NCBI GenBank assembly: GCA_025618425.1
Contig: CM046838.1
Span: forward strand, 43,438,019 to 43,502,018
Source of the DNA: Heliocidaris tuberculata
Taxonomy: Eukaryota > Echinodermata > Echinoidea > Camarodonta > Echinometridae
Reading direction: 5' to 3'
DNA: 64,000 nt
The notes beneath the pieces were generated by a model. The model was not told the DNA's origin and did no database searches. It worked only from the letters and a program-made list of their open reading frames with translations. Shown here piece after piece: positions 1 through 14,004 of this stretch (position 1 is the stretch's first letter; every line of letters begins with the position of its first letter). Position numbers and translations under genes: made by a program.

Positions 1-553
1 ATGGACTGTCAGTGTCAGACTTATTTGGTTCAGAAGCCCCCTCCAACTACATTGTCGGTCTCTCGGGGCTGTCGGTCTCGTTGGCTGAAGCCAAACTAAA
101 CGGCGATTAGCAAACAAAAAAACTTTGATGAGCCAAGTTTGAGGCAAGCAGACAGAGTTCCATCGGCAACGTCACATACCTCGATGGGGATCGCAGAGGG
201 GTAGACCCTAGCCATGCAGCTAGGGCTATATAGACACTTTCTCGGTCACTATTCAGCTCAGCTATTCTGCTTGCATAATCTAACATCTGTCATTTGGCTA
301 GGCGTAATTTGGTGATAGAGCATTGATTATATGAATTTATAAATTTTACACATTGAATTTTTCCTCTGGTCCGTTAGAAATATAATACTGACTCAATAAT
401 ATAGTTAGAGTTTCTTCTTATCGGCTGGGCTGCGCTTGCCTTCGGGCGGACATACATCGTCTGCTAGCGTAAGATTTCATTGGATGTGGATCTCACGTGA
501 TGGACTACACGCCTATGTACACGCCCACCTCACGTCATCAATAACAACATACG
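1..553. other. No recognisable gene
   Basis: I see no open frame with a recognisable domain. A TATA-like stretch lies near 230, but no coding exon follows it. The end of this stretch leads into a poly-T run and the tandem repeat that starts at 594. Confidence 0.5.
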
Positions 554-593
554 GTTGAACGTGTGTAATACGACAACTTTTTTTTTTTTGGTC

Positions 594-1900
594 AAAAGCA
601 TGCATATTCCCGTTTATTCATGCGGGGTCTACTGGACTCATCGAGCCTTAAATATACCTTTTCAGAGCTTTAAATTTCATGTAAATCACATTTTTCATAA
701 TTTCAAATATATACTAGATGAATTAAAATCATTTCAAAATTCCTGTTTTCATGTGTTAACCTATGGCAGCTTGAAGGCCAAAAGCATGCATATTCCCGTT
801 TATTCATGCGGGGTCTACTGGACTCATCGAGCCTTAAATATACCTTTTCAGAGCTTTAAATTTCATGTAAATCACATTTTTCATAATTTCAAATATATAC
901 TAGATGAATTAAAATCATTTCAAAATTCCTGTTTTCATGTGTTAACCTATGGCAGCTGGAAGGCCAAAAGCATGCATATTCCCGTTTATTCATGCGGGGT
1001 CTACTGGACTCTTTGAGCCTTAACTATACCTTTTCAGAGCTTTAGATTTCATGTAAATCACATTTCTTATATTTTCAAATAAAAACAAAGGGATTTATAA
1101 TCATCCTAATATTCCTTGTTTTCGCGTGTAAACCTATGGCAGCCGAAACTTTTTTTGTCAAAAGCATGCATATTCCCGTTTATATATGCGGGGTCTATTG
1201 GACTCATCGAACCATAATTATATCTTTTCAGAGCTTTAAATTTTATGGAAATCACATTTTTTGTATTTTCAAATAAAAACTGTGGGAATTCATCCTAAAA
1301 TTCCTTGTTTTCGCGTGTAAACCTATGGCAGGCGAGACTTTTTTTGGGTCAAAAGCTTGCATATTCCCGTTTATTTATGCGGGGTCTATTGGACTCATCG
1401 AGCCTTAATTATACTTTTTCAGAGATTTAAATTTCATGTAAATCATATTTTTCGTAATTTCAAATAAATATTATGGGAATTTAAATCATTTCAAAATCCC
1501 TGTTTTTGCGTGTTAACCTAGGGCAGCTGGAAGGCCAAAAGCATGCATATTCCCGTTTATTTATGCATGCGATGTCTCTTCCACTTTTTGAGCCTTCATT
1601 AAGCTTTTTCAGAGTCTCAAATTACATGTAAGCCAAATTTACAATAAATTCAAGGTAATACTAGGGGAGCTATAATCATTCTTAAATTCCCTGTTTTCAC
1701 GTGTTAACCCTATGGCAGATGACTCTGTCAAAAAGCAGGCATGATCCCGGAGATTCATAATGGCATTTATTGACAATAAAGGTTCACGAAATGTTTTTTT
1801 AACTATCCATCCATTCTCTCGTGCAAAAATCAGACTTAAAAAAGATAGAGTAAGATATGAAATATCAAGAAAAAAATGTGACATCTTTTCACGTGTTATA
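594..1900. repeat. Tandem repeat, about 187-bp unit, seven copies
   Basis: The phrase AAAAGCATGCATATTCCCG or a close variant recurs at 594, 780, 966, 1160, 1351, 1537 and about 1731, so the unit is 186-194 bp. The first two units are almost identical and later ones diverge progressively. Each unit ends with a phrase like GTTAACCTATGGCAG. An open frame of 153 codons across the first units is just the repeat read in frame and shows a duplicated peptide. I treat it as satellite-like DNA, not a gene. Confidence 0.9.
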
Positions 1901-2079
1901 CCTATGGCGGACGTATTTCCCCCCGAGTCTTTTTAACACAGCAATTTACGCCTGCCAAATGTACTACGGAAGTAGGTGAGAGTGTTATACCTATGGCGAA
2001 CGTATTCCCCCCCCCCCCCCCCGAGTCTTTTTAACACAGCAATTTACGCCTGCCAAATGTACTACGGAAGTAGGTGAGA
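1893..2079. repeat. Two tandem copies of an ~90-bp unit
   Basis: The block beginning GTGTTATACCTATGGCG at 1893 is repeated from 1982. The second copy differs mainly by an expanded poly-C run. It directly follows the 187-bp repeat and shares the CCTATGGC phrase with it, so it may be a derivative of that array. Confidence 0.85.
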
Positions 2080-2085
2080 GTAATC

Positions 2086-3183
2086 TGTCTTGATACTATT
2101 AAAAGTCTTTGCCCGAAGGTTCCCCGCACAATAAACCCAGCGTATTCTATAACACACGGCAATCCCCATGTGCGTTTGTGTGTGGCCGTTGTTTGAATTT
2201 ACATCCCCTCTTTTTTGGGCCAGGGATTTTTATTACTTTTCACCTTTCATTCGATAAACACTTCACTTGAGGAGGAAAAAACTTCACAGCATCTTAGTTA
2301 TGTTAGTACCCTGCTATTTATTAAGTAAAATCAAAGAAATCTCACGAAAAGATTTTGAGAGCTTCCCAAAACTATCTCTTACCTTTAAAGGATAATGCAA
2401 TAAATGTTTTCGTTGAAACTGATAACATGAACATTATAAACATATTATTTGTTGTTTATTGATATCTTATTGGCTTCCACTTGTGAGATTGTGAGATCAT
2501 GTTGTTTATCAGTTGGTCTTTGAATTGACGCATTGTGTGGTTAGTGTTGGGGTGTTGTCTTTTTTATGAGTGGTGTCATCAAGGAGTATAATTAGAAATG
2601 TCGTTGTGTTGTTTGGATGCACTGCTGACTGACTGAACCTTATCATTAAATTTCTTGAAATGAAAAAAAGTATTGAAGAATACATGGACATATACAAGAG
2701 CATGATATATTGAAGAATGCATGAACATATAAGGACATGATATCATTGTAAGGAGATACAACTTCAGAACAATATAGAACCTTTAAAAAAATAAGCATAC
2801 TACATAGAAGACTATCATGCCTATGAAAATAAGATTTTGCGTGTGTATGTGTTAGGGAAGGGGTGTGCGAGTGGATTGTGTATGTGTGCTCGTTTTATCA
2901 GAAACAACCAACGCTCGTCCCCCGCTCCCCCTCATAACCCCCTTCTTCAAAAATCTATCTTATCTTCTCCACTAAATTGAGTGAACGAAGTAGGAAATTG
3001 ATCCCCTGAAAATGAAATTGAAAGCCCAAAACAGGCTCATCGTGATTATTGCGTGAATTTGAATGCACGAGTATAGGAAATGTAATGCTCGCATTTGGAA
3101 ATTGAACGCACATGTGTGATTTTGATTTTACGGAAAGAACATAAGAGCGCCCATAATATAAATGAAATTGATCGATCGGATTC
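2086..3183. other. No gene seen
   Basis: AT-rich DNA with short open frames only, none resembling a known domain. From about 3000 it contains several scattered copies of GAATTTGAATGCA-like phrases, which look like decayed repeat sequence. Confidence 0.5.
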
Positions 3184-3191
3184 TGAATTTG

Positions 3192-3592
3192 CCTGGGGGG
3201 CCACTCAGGTATATTGGTGTACACATGCGTGTCCATGGATTTAAAAAATGCCCCCTAAAAAAGTTTCATACTTTGGTGAAAAGACACCCCTTAACAAGGA
3301 TTTCGCGTGCTTTTTTTTCGTAAAAATTACCCCTTAACGAGGATTTCGCGTGTTTTTTTCATAAAAATTACCCCCCCCCCCCCTAAACAGGTTTGATTGA
3401 AATATTACCCCCTAAACGCGTTTGGCCGCATTCCGTTCAGCAACCCCTTTTTGTTGAAAATCGGCGTTTTCGGACCCCTTAACACGTAACGCGCGTTACG
3501 CGTCCTGGATGAAAAAAAGACCCCTTTTTACGCGTTTTTTGGACGCGCATGTGTACATCAATATACCTGAGTGCCCCCCCCCCCCCCCCGGG
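3192..3592. mobile_element. MITE with ~40-bp terminal inverted repeats
   Basis: The left arm (about 3192-3234) and the reverse complement of the right arm (about 3541-3592) match over about 40 bases, including CACTCAGGTATATTG and TGTACACATGCG. Both ends are G/C homopolymer-rich. The 8-bp word TGAATTTG flanks both sides (3184-3191 and 3593-3600). An 8-bp duplication is typical of hAT elements, but the neighbourhood is rich in similar words, so the duplication could be chance. No transposase is present. Confidence 0.75.
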
Positions 3593-3777
3593 TGAATTTG
3601 AATGCCTGAATATTTTCGCGGGCGTGCGCTGTGTGAATTTGAATGCACGTTCATGAATTGGAATTGAAAAGGTATGAAATTGACTAGGAAAACCTATATT
3701 TGGAGTCCATATAGTCCAGTAATGGTTCATAAATAGAACATGCACTAATTGTTATAGTAAATAGACCACTAGATCTA

Positions 3778-4462
3778 CCGTGCGTCTCAAAAAAAACTTT
3801 ACACTTTTGAAATGGCTGCCAAATAAAAAAATATATGATTCTGGGGGAAAGGTTTATATGTATGGATAGCTCATGGATTCAACTTTCATTTGACACCAAA
3901 AAGTCCGAAAATAATTCATGCTTGGGTGAGCACTGCTCACTTTTGTAGAGGGTATGAAAATTAGGTTGCGCAGGAATTAGCCTTCCAATTTGTGAGAGGT
4001 GAGTCCTTTGGAGCTTACAAAATTGAGGGGGATTTGATAAATTCATGATCAATTGCGATCAGTTTGGGTTTGCTGAGTGAATTTTATGGTTTATTAAATC
4101 AAAATTTTATGCATGAGTGAACAGAAATTGCATTTATTATTGTAGCGTTGTAACTTTCCCTGCTAGACTCAGTGGTGTTCATGGGAGTCAGGATGAGGTG
4201 ATGTTACATGTTGCAGGGGAGGTGAGATAGGTTAGGACTTTGTTGGGTGGATGGGATAAGGGTCAAGAGGACATTATGCCCCCCCCCCCCTCTCTCTGGG
4301 AGCTGTGCTCACCCAAGCATGAATTATTTTCGGACTTTTTGGTGTCATATGAAAGTTGAGTCTATGAGCTTTCCATACATATAAAGCTTTCCCCCCAGAA
4401 TCATATATTTTTTATTTGGCAGCCATTTCAAAAGTGTAAAGTTTTTTTTTTGAGACGCACGG
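3778..4462. mobile_element. Tc1/mariner-type MITE with ~170-bp inverted repeats
   Basis: The left end starts CCGTGCGTCTCAAAAAAA and the right end is its reverse complement. The arms pair for roughly 170 bases, including AATGGCTGCCAAATAA and AATAATTCATGCTTGGGTGAGCAC-like sequence. The element is flanked by TA (3776-3777 and 4463-4464), as expected for the Tc1/mariner superfamily. The 0.35-kb centre has no coding capacity. A second, right-truncated copy starts at 25109. Confidence 0.85.
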
Positions 4463-4608
4463 TATAACTGTCATTGTGTATTAGACCCGCATTCTCCGTG
4501 CAAAAATCAAAGTTATAATGCTCGATCGTGCACCATAACAAAATTTTTGCACGTCACGTGATGCGAATCTAACCAATCACAGCGCATATTATAAAGACAC
4601 TATTTTAC

Positions 4609-4667
<59 letters not shown>

Positions 4668-4686
4668 TTATTTATATATATATATA
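4609..4686. repeat. (TA)n microsatellite
   Basis: An almost uninterrupted TA run immediately left of the element starting at 4687. The same kind of run continues on that element's right side (about 5325-5392), so the element was probably inserted into a TA tract. Confidence 0.95.
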
Positions 4687-5325
4687 CAGTGGCGTATCTA
4701 AGGAGGGCAGAGGGGGCACGTGCCCCGGGAGGCACTTGAAGGGGGGCGCAAAAAAGGTAAAAGAGAGAAAGAAAAGGGAGAGAAATACAAGAAATTTTAT
4801 GGTATTTCAGGGTTATTTGCGCCCCAGTGAAGGACATAATACGTAAGAAATGGTGTTTTATAGGGTTTGAAATGCGAAAATTTTCTTAAGCTCGGTCGCT
4901 TTGCTCCCTCGCATAATTATGTTCAAGATCTAGTTATTTCGCGCCCCAAATGGCGTTTTTAAAGTGTTAACCATTAATTGACTCTAGTTGCTTTGCCCCC
5001 CCCCCCCCTCCCCCTTGCATAGGCCTAAGGCAGGAGCTTGTTAAATTTTGCTAGGTCGCTGTATTCCCTTGGATTTTTTTTTTTTTTTTTTTTTTTTGTA
5101 AAGGTAAAAATACATAAGAAATTTCACTTTGAGAGGTGAAAAGGAAAAAAAAAATCTACCGCTCGGTCTCGTTGCTCCCTTGCTTATACAATAACTCATC
5201 AAATTTAGGCTAACAACCCCGGGTTGTGTATCAAAACGCTCATTAATCTGAGTTTGGGCATGGGGGGGGGGGGGGCGCAGATTTGATAGTTTGCTCCGGG
5301 CGCCAGAATACCTAGATACGCCACT
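4687..5325. mobile_element. hAT-type MITE inserted in a (TA)n tract
   Basis: The left end is CAGTGGCGTATCTAAGG and the right end is the reverse complement of a near-identical sequence (CCTAGATACGCCACT). Both ends are followed inward by G/C-rich sequence, as in several other elements of this window. TA repeats on both sides hide the exact target duplication. There is no transposase. The right ~230 bp is repeated at about 7240-7471 as part of a larger duplication. Confidence 0.8.
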
Positions 5326-5337
5326 ATATATATATAC

Positions 5338-5395
<58 letters not shown>

Positions 5396-6676
5396 TTGTG
5401 TGTGTAGGTAAGCAAGGCAGATGGAGGGGGGGGGGGGGGTAATCTCACCTAAATTCCTGAGCCTCATCCCCATCCGCCTACGAACTGTCTAAATTTTCTT
5501 CAAATTCTGTATCCTTGTCCACAGGCACATTGGTTTATGTTCCTTAATTGTCTTCAACACTGCTATGAGTGGGTAGCCTACTCCTCTCTCTCTCTCTCTC
5601 TCTTAAAAAAAGAGTGAATTTTCACTCTACTTTCATTCTCTCGGGAGTCACGTCAGTGATCGCTCGTTTAGGAGTGAATATCGAATGCTCTCTAAAGAGA
5701 AGAGTGAATTTTCACTCTGTATTTTCAGTCTATTTTCACTCCCCCGGGATGTGATGGGATGATATCATTCGATTTTTTTATTTATTTTTTTTTTTAGGGG
5801 GAAGGGGGAGGGAAAAGAAAGAAAGTGTATCAATGCTATCCAGTCATGCCAAGCGAACACCATCCTGAAAACTTGCAACTCCAAGAAAAATATTACAATC
5901 AAACAATATCAAGAAGCACTATCAGAGGATTTCAACCTCCCGGATCTGGTGTTTCAGCTATGCCTAAAGGAGTACCAGTCATGCTGTCTTCTGAAGATAG
6001 TGCCTTTGAAGGTGATTGCTCAAAGCTTGAAATCCATGAAGGTCTCGGGGCCTGATGTAACAAGGTAAGAAAAGGTATTCAAGACAGGAGGAAATTAATA
6101 CTAGTACAATAAGGCAGGCTAAAGAGAGCTCGGGATTCTATTTCAAATGAAACCAAGCCCATGAAGTACTTAATTTTCTTGATGGTTTAACTGAACTTCG
6201 ACTTTGTCCTTAATGAAGTTTTGCGTTCATGTCCCGAGAACAGTAGCCTCATCATTGCCAGTCGATCCTCCATTAGGTCCAACCTGACAACATTCTTTCC
6301 TACTAAAAATTGGTTGTATACCATGATCATTTTCAAGAAAGTGGCCCTACTATCAAAAAGGATTTCTACCTACTGGTTCTCTTGGTTCAACTATGGAGCT
6401 GAAGCTAACGGAGGACCATGGGTTGTCTTTAGGTGCTAGTACCTTTGGGGTTGTTTGGATGGTGCTTGAACTTGAGGCCTAGTGTAATAGGGTGTTCAAA
6501 AGATATTAATAGAAGGAGGAAATTAATAGTCTAGCAATATTAAATATGGCAGGTTAGTAGAGCTTGGGATTTGACTTCAAATGAAGCTAACATTTATTTG
6601 TCCCACTCAGCCCACGAAGTACTTGATTTTCTTGATGATTACCTGAACCTTGACTTTGTCCTTATGTAGTTTTGCG
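5080..6676. repeat. Segmental duplication, copy A
   Basis: About 1.6 kb here is repeated at 7240-8888. Shared blocks in the same order are the right end of a hAT-type MITE, a TA tract, a CT tract, and a stretch with GTGTATCAATGCTATCCAGT. The differences are mostly single bases and microsatellite lengths. The similarity stops abruptly on the right, after a phrase ending ATGTAGTTTTG. Short open frames here occur in both copies but match nothing I recognise. Confidence 0.9.
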
Positions 6677-7170
6677 TTCATTTTCTGGTAACATTGTCTT
6701 CAACATTACCAGTCAGTCCTCCATTATAGTTCCAACCTGACACCATTCTTTGTTACTGAAAACTTGTTATACCATGAATACCAATAAGAAATACTTCCTA
6801 AAACGGATTTATGCCTACCAGTTCTAATGTTTCAACTATGGAGCTAACGGAGGACCATGAGTTGTCTTCAGGCGCTAGTACCGGTGCCTTTGGGCTTGTT
6901 TGGAAGATGCTTGAAATCCAAGAAGATATTGAGGCCTGGTGTAATAGGGTAATATATGATATTAAAGGAAGGAGAAAATTGATAGTCTTGTAATAAATAT
7001 AGCAGGTTAGTAGAGCTTGGGATTTGATTTCATATGAAGTTAACATTTATTTGTCCTACTCAGCGCACGAAGTACTTATAATTTTCTTGATGATTACCTG
7101 AACCTTGACTTTGTCCTTATGCAGTTTTGCGTTCAATTTCTGGTAATATTGGCTTCAACATTACCAGTCG
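6160..7170. repeat. ~450-bp tandem units between and within the duplicated segments
   Basis: The phrase GAAGTACTT followed by TTTTCTTGATG recurs at about 6165, 6617 and 7068 (and again at about 8378 and 8833 in the duplicate), a spacing close to 452 bases. Each unit also contains CAACTATGGAGCT and GGAGGACCATG. The ~560-bp spacer between the two large copies is therefore largely one more diverged unit. Confidence 0.8.
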
Positions 7171-7239
7171 ATTTGGGCATTATGTACATAATTATGTACG
7201 TGATTTTAAAGTAAAAATAGGCCGGGTTCAAACTTATAT

Positions 7240-8888
<1,649 letters not shown>

Positions 8889-8975
8889 TGGGGGGTGGGT
8901 GGGAGTAGAACATCATTCTATTACAACCAAATCATGGTTTTGTTTGTCAGCATAGCCGAGAATATACATACATAC

Positions 8976-9335
8976 GAAAGACCATTAGTGCCACGGAGAA
9001 AAAACAAACACTATTTCTTCTAATCTGTATATACAGATTATAATCTGTATAGGCCTATACAGATTACGGTATTTTGTATGATTATACAGATTATAATCTG
9101 TATATACAGATTACGGTATTTGGTATATACAGATCATAATCTGTATATACAGATTACCGTAATCTTTATATACCGATTATAATCTGTATATACAGAATAC
9201 CGTAGTCTGTATACTGTAATCTGTATAGGCCTATACAGATTATAATCTGTTTATACAAAATACCGTAATCTGTATATACAGATTAGCATATTAATAGAAA
9301 TAGCTTTTTTTTCTCCGTGGCACTAATGGTCTTTC
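8976..9335. mobile_element. Fold-back element with an internal palindromic array
   Basis: The outer arms, starting GAAAGACCATTAGTGCCACG at 8976 and ending in its exact reverse complement at 9335, match for about 29 bases. Between them AATCTGTATATACAGATT, itself a palindrome, and close variants are repeated many times. A single strand could fold into one long hairpin or many small ones. No coding sequence. Confidence 0.85.
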
Positions 9336-9345
9336 ATAGAAATTA

Positions 9346-10010
9346 ATACATTTTTCACAATTGAATAGCTTATTAATGAAATGACCAATTGACACCAAAT
9401 TGCACCTCAAGAAAATTATTATACTCAAAACTACATCATGTAAATTTGAAATGAATTGAATAAAACACATTTTAGTTATCATATTCATCAGAAGGTAAGA
9501 AAATGGTTTTCCTTTACATACAGAGCATTTTGGGGGGCAAAGTGTTGTCAAAGGGCACTTTAGGGGGCAAAGTGTTGTCAAAGGGCACTTTAGGGTTTCC
9601 ATTTCAGTGGGTCTGACACCCCCTTCCCGATGGATAAATTTGTCATTTTTTTACATTCTAGGAATGAACATCCATAGCTCTTCCTTCTGACAAAATTTGG
9701 TCCCTGGGCTTTAATGGAAAAATTTACCCCAATTTTTAGGGGGCGTCGGACACCCTATCCCGTCGGAAATTTTTGTCAGTTTGGGTTTTTTTGTAATGTC
9801 CAGTCATAATACTTACTACTGACAAAGTTCGGTGCATGGGGAAGATGGGGTGAAATCGACCCGACTTTGGAGGGCTCTGGGGGCTAAACCCGACGGCTAT
9901 GGTCAGGCTGACAACCTTTTTGTCAATAACTTAGATGGTCTAAATAACTTTATGGGGTCAAATCTTACGGGTAAAATGGGGTGACTATTTCGGGACAGGC
10001 TCCCAGACTA
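9346..10010. mobile_element. Inverted-repeat element, left-truncated copy
   Basis: This is the same sequence family as the 701-bp insertion at 28043-28743. Shared phrases include CAATTGACACCAAATTGCACC, GTCTGACACCCCCTTCCCGATGG and the right end CGGGACAGGCTCCCAGACTA. The left end is missing, with the fold-back element at 8976-9335 directly next to it. A 30-bp piece around 9533-9595 is duplicated in tandem. No coding capacity. Confidence 0.85.
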
Positions 10011-10125
10011 TATCTTCTACATGCTTAATTTGAAATATATTAGACTCGAATAGTTTTCTGTTAAAGAATGTTTTCCGGCCAAATTCGATTAAAGTATTAT
10101 TAAAAATCATTTCCTGAGTCACTAG

Positions 10126-10580
10126 CATAGGCGCCGGAAGTGGGGGGGGGGGGGCGGTCTCCCCCCAAACGAAAAAGTGGGGGGGGGGCAAAATGCATTT
10201 TCGCCCCCCCCCCCAAAAAAAGCCCCCCCCCCTTAAAAAAAAAAAAAATCAGTAGTAAAGGTGTAAAAATCGTGTGTATATTAAAAGCTTGATTGCTTTA
10301 TTACGTAATTGTGAGCCTTTGTATTCATTTTTCGTGCATGGAGATCACTGAAGACAGATAAAGCATTCAAACTTTTAACTTTAACGTAGTGGAGGTTTTG
10401 TATTAGACGTGTTCAATAGCGAAATATTCTGAAAGGTATGTACGTGCGTCTGTATTGTTGTGAGAGGGTGGGAAAGCGTGTGTGTTTTTTTAGGGGTGAG
10501 AAGACATGAGCCCTTGAAAGGTGAGCCCCCTTGAATGTTTGCCCCCCCCCCCCAATCGCAAACTGCTTCCAGCGCGCCTG
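10126..10580. mobile_element. hAT-type MITE with 8-bp target duplication
   Basis: Exact 8-bp direct repeats GTCACTAG lie at 10118-10125 and 10581-10588. The element between them has related ends (CATAGGCGCCGGAAG, and the reverse complement of CTTCCAGCGCGCCTG) and long G and C homopolymers inside. The 8-bp duplication and CA-starting ends fit the hAT superfamily. No transposase. Confidence 0.85.
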
Positions 10581-10639
10581 GTCACTAGTGATAATTCTGT
10601 TTTCTCTTAAGTCATGCCAAATATTCAAATATTCTAAGT

Positions 10640-11565
10640 ACAGTGGAGGCGCCTGAATATGAATATTTTTTTCATATCATAATCACATAAACATGTAAAT
10701 CTTCCTCCGATTGACTCAAATAATTATATAGTCAAAATATTTTTCCATTTCATATTATTGTCTCCATAAATTAGTCTCTCAATCCACATTATTCTTTATG
10801 GCTTAATCATATCTCTAAAATTCATCACTTTCAAACTTCCATGGTTATAATTCAGATAAAGGATATTTCTTTTAATCTTATCATGCCCTCTCCTTATGAA
10901 ATAAAAACAATTTTTTTCAACTTCTTAATAAACCCAAGTTGGTACCAACAATACAGAAGAGACATATATAAATTTAGATTAGGCAAATACTTTCAACAAT
11001 TGTATTTTACCAGTAAGGGTCAAATCGCACTGTTTACACCAGCCTAATAATCTTTGAGTTTACTTAATATTTCTTTCTAAGTCATATCCTCCTTAATATT
11101 TACGTTTACAGAGAAATAATATCCCATGTATTTTAACAACTTCTACCTGCTTTCCCAGTAAAAACGCATTTCTTATATTTTCACGAGGACCTAACATTCA
11201 TACCTTTGTTTTATTTTTGATCACTTTTAATCCGGATGATCTCCAAAACGTATACACCTTTTCTATATTTTGTATTGATTTTGAATCTTTCAAAAGCATA
11301 GTCATATCATCTGCGTACATAGTTAACTTCACTTCAAGATGTCCTATATGTATTCCGTTTACATAATGTGTTTTATGAATTTCAAGTGCTAACCCTTCCA
11401 TACCTAAAAGAAACAAATAGGGAGACAATTGATCCTCCTGACGTACTCCTCTCCCCACATCAAAGTAACCAGTGGAGTGCCCACCATTCATAACACAACT
11501 AACTGCTTTACAGTATAAGATATCAACCCACTTGAGGGCCAAAACCATACAAACTTAATATTTTC
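10640..11565 (-). mobile_element. LINE reverse-transcriptase fragment (L1-like)
   Basis: On the - strand, 11548 to 11198 encodes a reverse-transcriptase core: GVRQEDQLSPYLF followed about 40 residues later by the catalytic YADDMT. This is the order seen in LINE polymerases. Beyond the stop at 11198 the same strand continues with weaker similarity (for example IKKLKKIVF) and several stops, so it is a dead 3' part. The 5' half of the element is absent. The L1 affinity is a judgement from the motif style. Confidence 0.75.
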
Positions 11566-11579
11566 TTCAAAAAATTAAC

Positions 11580-11683
11580 GCACACAACCACACACACACA
11601 ACACCCACACACACACAACACCCACACACACTCACCCACACGCACACAGTTTCTTTCTTTCTCTCTCTCTCTCCCCCCCCCCC

Positions 11684-11718
<35 letters not shown>

Positions 11719-11720
11719 AT
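11580..11720. repeat. (CA)n and (CT)n microsatellites with a poly-C core
   Basis: Runs of ACACACAACACCC-like sequence are followed by CT repeats around a C run of more than 20. Open frames through it are low-complexity artefacts. Confidence 0.95.
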
Positions 11721-11883
11721 ACACGCAAGCGCGAGCACATATTGAGCAAAATGACACTGTTTTTTTTTTTATAAAATCATTTTTAAATATAAAGTGCCCA
11801 ACGGTTTTTGTGTTTCGGGTTTTGGGTTGTTGTTTTATTCCATGGGCATGATTTACATGTCTGTTTGCTCTATATCTTTAATT

Positions 11884-12105
11884 TGAACACAACATGTTTT
11901 GGACTTAGTGATTTATGAAGGGGAAAGATAGAGGATCCTCTGATCTCACTTTATAATCTCAGTTTATTTCCATTTCTTAAATGTTGGAATGAACACAACA
12001 CACTAGGCATGTTTTGGAATTCACAATTTATCAAGGGGAAATATAGGGGATCCTCTGATCTCACTTTATAATCTCAGTTTATTTCCATTTCTTAAATGCT
12101 GAAAT
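11884..12105. repeat. 117-bp tandem duplication
   Basis: The phrase GGATCCTCTGATCTCACTTT at about 11932 recurs at about 12049, with matching sequence on both sides. The two copies are over 90% alike. Confidence 0.85.
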
Positions 12106-13999
12106 GGGAAAATGCAAAGTGATCTGTTTACTTTAGGCCAGTACTCTTTTTTCTTTCTTTCTTTCTTTCTTTCTTGTTTTCTTCTTCATTTTAGTATCTA
12201 ATCATAATATTAGAACATGTACATATTTATAACATATGTATCCTAATTTTGTTCGGACCCTCAGGCGTAATGAGATTGAAACATGAGTCTTATATGTTTT
12301 CCAAAAGCTTATTTAAGTATTCATATAAGCTGAGATACCTGTTAATTATTTTGTGTATGGTAAACTTGTTTTAAAGGACCATCTCCATGATTAACAGGGG
12401 AAATGTCTCTGTGCTCAGATGCTATACTTCCTCAGTTCCATTTTGTGCTGTGTAGCAATTGCTATTATTCTTTCTTTTAAAAGGAATACCTATAGAAAAC
12501 ATGACTTTAAAATATTGATTTTTAAGCTGCTAAAAAGGTTTTAAAATATACATTTTCATCAATATTCAGTCAAATAAACTCCGATATTTATTCTTTCGAA
12601 ACAAAAAGCATAAATCCATACAATATGATATCGAGGTACATGTAACCTTGCCATGATGCCTGTTTTATTAACAGAGGATCATATGGTAAAGAGTACAGAG
12701 ACATTATGTATATCCAATCATAACTTTTTAAAAGTGAATAAATGTATTTCCTGGAATTAATGAGCTATTTTGGGGTTATGTTAACTGCAAATTCTTCATT
12801 GTGATTGTTATGAATGTGCATACACATATTTAATTCTAAAAACCGGAAATTCGTTGATGTAAAGTTTCATGGAGAATTACAATTATTATGACGGCTTGTT
12901 TTACAGACATGCTAGTTTCTTATGTGATACTGAAACAACTTAAATATGTATAGATTATTCATGAAAAAGTTAGCAATTCATAACAGAATGGTTTTTTCAC
13001 CTGCCAATACGTTAAAATATCTGATTCAAAAGAATGATCATAAAACTGCCACAAAATAATTTTCTGCTTTTTATTCTCCTGCTGAAGTTCTTTTTTTTTT
13101 CCCTCCTTATCAACCACGTTTTATGATATAATCAGTAAATACTTTCTGAATTTTCATTCATTTATTACATCTCTATTGAAAGTGGAAGAGTACAAACTGA
13201 TTTTCAGTACAGAGGATGTATTTTTCGCTCAATTCATTTATTTATTTTTTATTTTTCAACAAATTTTTGTGTGTATGTGCTTATTTTGTTGAACTATCAA
13301 GCTTAACGAGATTGAAGTGTTTTTCAATAGCTTATGTAACTATTTAAGTTGAGATAATCGTTTAGATTGTGTAAGGTAAATACTTTTGACAAGGCACAAT
13401 AATTCTGGAGGATAAACTGAACAATCATTTTCTTGATTTACAGGCATGACAGGGAAAATGTCTCTATGCTCAGAGATAATACTTTTTCAACCCCCTTTGC
13501 TGTGTGGAGGATTGAATTGTCATATTATGCACTAAAAAGAACACTTATAAAAAACAAGACATCCAAAATATTGAAAATTCATATGTTTGAGCTGCTTAAA
13601 ATGATCCAAAGTATGATATTCATCAATGTTCTTTCGAGAAAATTCCGATATTCAAAAGTTGTTCAGGAATTTGAAACATACAAGAAAATTCATAAATCCA
13701 CATAACATAACATCTAGGTAACATATCATAATGTTTGTTTCAATACCACAATGAGAATCCTATGATAAAGAGTATTATAGAGACATGTTCCTACATTGTT
13801 GTAATTAATCAAAAATTGGAAAAGATTTCAAAGAAATTTGCTTGAATTGATTACGTATGTTTTTGAAATTTTGTGAAGTGCTGTTGTTGTTTTTTTTTTT
13901 ATGGTTCCGTTATGCACATTTTTTCCCCCCAGAAATTCCAGGGATTTCTTTATGTAAAATTACATGGAGAATTTTCACCATATATCAGTACATGGTGAT
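12106..13999. repeat. AT-rich DNA with a degenerate ~1-kb repeat; no gene
   Basis: The stretch around 12390 (AAATGTCTCTGTGCTCAGA) is echoed around 13455 (AAATGTCTCTATGCTCAGA), with weak similarity on both sides. A third echo (CACCTGCCAATACGTT) links 13000 with 14820. These look like old tandem copies about 1-1.8 kb apart. I recognise no protein in them. Confidence 0.55.
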
Positions 14000-14004
14000 T
14001 TTAC

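Noticed and set aside
555..1016. 153-codon frame with a duplicated peptide
   Set aside because: It is the 187-bp tandem repeat read in frame, and the frame fails in later units.
5041..5448. Open frames on the - strand with Tyr-Ile repeats (also 7273-7675)
   Set aside because: They run through (TA)n microsatellites and poly-G tracts inside a MITE and a duplication.
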